NCBI GenBank assembly: GCA_020722765.1
Contig: DYKD01000023.1
Location: forward strand, 1 to 41,208
Length of the DNA: 41,208 nt
Direction: 5' to 3'
Source: Brevinema andersonii
GTDB lineage: Bacteria > Spirochaetota > DYKD01
Below are positions 40,088 to 41,208 of the stretch, in pieces (within the stretch, counting starts at the first letter, position 1; each line of letters starts with the position of its first letter). Both the position numbers and the translations under genes were made by a program. The notes beneath the pieces are model-generated. The model was not told the origin of the DNA and did not search any database. It saw only the letters and a list, made by a program, of their open reading frames with translations.

Positions 40088-41194
40088 TCATACAACAAGC
40101 TCGTCTTCACCAGAACGGGCGACGACGATCTCACCGGCATCTTCAAGTTTTCTGATAATATTGACAATCTTCTGCTGTGCTTCCTCAACATCCCTGATCC
40201 TGACTGGTCCCATGAACTCCATGTCTTCCTTGAGAAGAGAGGCTGCACGTTTAGACATGTTCCTGAAAATCTTGTCCTGTACTTCAGTATCAACTGCCTT
40301 GAGTGCCTTTGCCAATTCCTGCGAATCGACTTCACGGAGCACTTTCTGTATAGCCCTGTCATCCAGTAGGACAATATCCTCGAAGACAAACATCTTCTTC
40401 TTGATCTCTTCTGCCAGTTCCGGGTCTTCCTCTTCCAAAGCTTCAATGATGGTCTTTTCCGTAGAACGGTCAACAAGATTAAGGACTTCGACAATGGAAT
40501 CAATACCACCAGCCGAAGTGTAATCCTCGCTTGCAAGTGTTGAAAGTTTTCTTTCAAGAACCCTTTCAATTTCACGCAAAACATCAGGAGATGTCCGGTC
40601 CATCGTAGCAATACGTTTTGCAACATCCGCCTGGATATCGTGGGGAAGTTCCTTCAGGATTAAAGATGCCTTCTGCGCGTCAAGATAAGCAAGAATCAAA
40701 GCAATGGTTTGAGGATGCTCTCCTTGGATAAAGTTCAAAAGATGCGCAGGATCCGTACGTCTTATGAAATCAAAAGGCCGTACTTGCAATGATGATGTAA
40801 GCCTGTTTATGATGTCAACAGCTTTCTGAGTACCTAAAGCCTTTTCAAGGACATCTCTCGCGTAATCAAGACCACCAGACGAGATGAACTGCTGCGCCAT
40901 CATGAGTTCCTGGAACTCCATGAGAACCTTGTCTTTTTCGTCAGGTTCAACCTTATCCACACGCGCAATCTCAAAAGTCAGGGTTTCAATCTCGTCTTCC
41001 CTGAGATGCTTGAAAATCTCAGAAGAGATTTCAGGTCCCAAGGTGATCATGAAGACTGCGGCCTTCTGCCGTCCAGAAAGCTTTTCACGTTTTTTCCTGT
41101 GTGCCTCTTTTGTTTCATGGGCTTCTCCACCACCGACAAGAGCATCTGGTGAAGGAGCGCCTGCTGCTTGTGCTCCTGAGGTTAATCTAGCCAT
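40088..41194 (-). CDS. fliG: Flagellar motor switch protein FliG
   Basis: The 368-residue protein starts at ATG 41194 with GGGAGGAC upstream at the window edge. A polar N-terminal lead (1-45) precedes FliG-N (SGRQKAAVFMITLGPEISSE). The middle domain contains GEHPQTIALILAYLD, the FliM-binding motif. The C-terminal domain contains DDRAIQKVLREVDSQELAKA, carrying the charged helix that meets the stators. FliG forms the upper C-ring. fliF is expected next, beyond the window. This gene is the first of the long transcript seen here. Confidence 0.97.
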   Translation of the reverse strand: MARLTSGAQAAGAPSPDALVGGGEAHETKEAHRKKREKLSGRQKAAVFMITLGPEISSEIFKHLREDEIETLTFEIARVDKVEPDEKDKVLMEFQELMMAQQFISSGGLDYARDVLEKALGTQKAVDIINRLTSSLQVRPFDFIRRTDPAHLLNFIQGEHPQTIALILAYLDAQKASLILKELPHDIQADVAKRIATMDRTSPDVLREIERVLERKLSTLASEDYTSAGGIDSIVEVLNLVDRSTEKTIIEALEEEDPELAEEIKKKMFVFEDIVLLDDRAIQKVLREVDSQELAKALKAVDTEVQDKIFRNMSKRAASLLKEDMEFMGPVRIRDVEEAQQKIVNIIRKLEDAGEIVVARSGEDELVV

Positions 41195-41208
41195 ATTGTT
41201 GTCCTCCC

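Overview
The window looks like a piece of a spirochaete chromosome, probably Treponema or a close relative. About 26 kb of the minus strand (15362-41194) is a spirochaete-type flagellar operon. It includes the spirochaete markers flbB, flbD, a FliY-type switch protein and a hook protein with the spirochaete cross-link region. Most of the window has moderate GC; the first 1.8 kb is clearly more AT-rich and was acquired separately.

Layout. (1) 1-1863: the 3' end of an integron cassette array. Three attC-like sites (489-674, 1309-1409, 1773-1863) separate cassettes that all carry type II toxin-antitoxin genes read on the plus strand. (2) 1857-3210: a truncated DDE transposase, its small divergent companion gene and a dead nitroreductase. 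The transposase stops where the last attC ends. (3) 3219-6386 minus: glycine cleavage genes gcvH-gcvPA-gcvPB without gcvT. (4) 6554-11241: a LacI-type regulator remnant, a P-type cation ATPase, a dCTP deaminase with a Ser at the usual catalytic Glu position, and a Phd/PIN pair whose toxin is broken by a 73-bp insertion-duplication. (5) 11292-14805: a four-part CoA-disulfide-reductase-like sulfur enzyme, a decayed sugar isomerase and a small membrane protein. (6) 14820-41194 minus: cobalamin adenosyltransferase, then the flagellar operon read from the right edge: fliG-fliH-fliI-fliJ-transglycosylase-flbB-fliK-flgD-flg_new-flgE-flbD-fliL-fliM-fliY-fliO-fliP-fliQ-fliR-flhB-flhA-flhF-flhG-two unknowns-sigma28-fapA-two unknowns.

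The operon encodes the C-ring and switch (FliG, FliM, FliY), the export ATPase complex (FliH, FliI, FliJ), the export gate (FliO, P, Q, R, FlhA, FlhB), hook assembly (FliK, FlgD, FlgE), collar and torque factors (FlbB, FlbD, FliL), pole and number control (FlhF, FlhG) and the late-gene sigma factor. motA and motB, which sit between flbD and fliL in other spirochaetes, are absent here.

The observations most worth checking are: the TA cassette array apparently joined to a transposase gene at an attC crossover point; a hook protein with Ser instead of the Cys needed for lysinoalanine cross-linking; a strongly structured leader in front of flgE and two further intercistronic hairpins; an unusual fliO start; and four pseudogenes clustered in the non-flagellar part.
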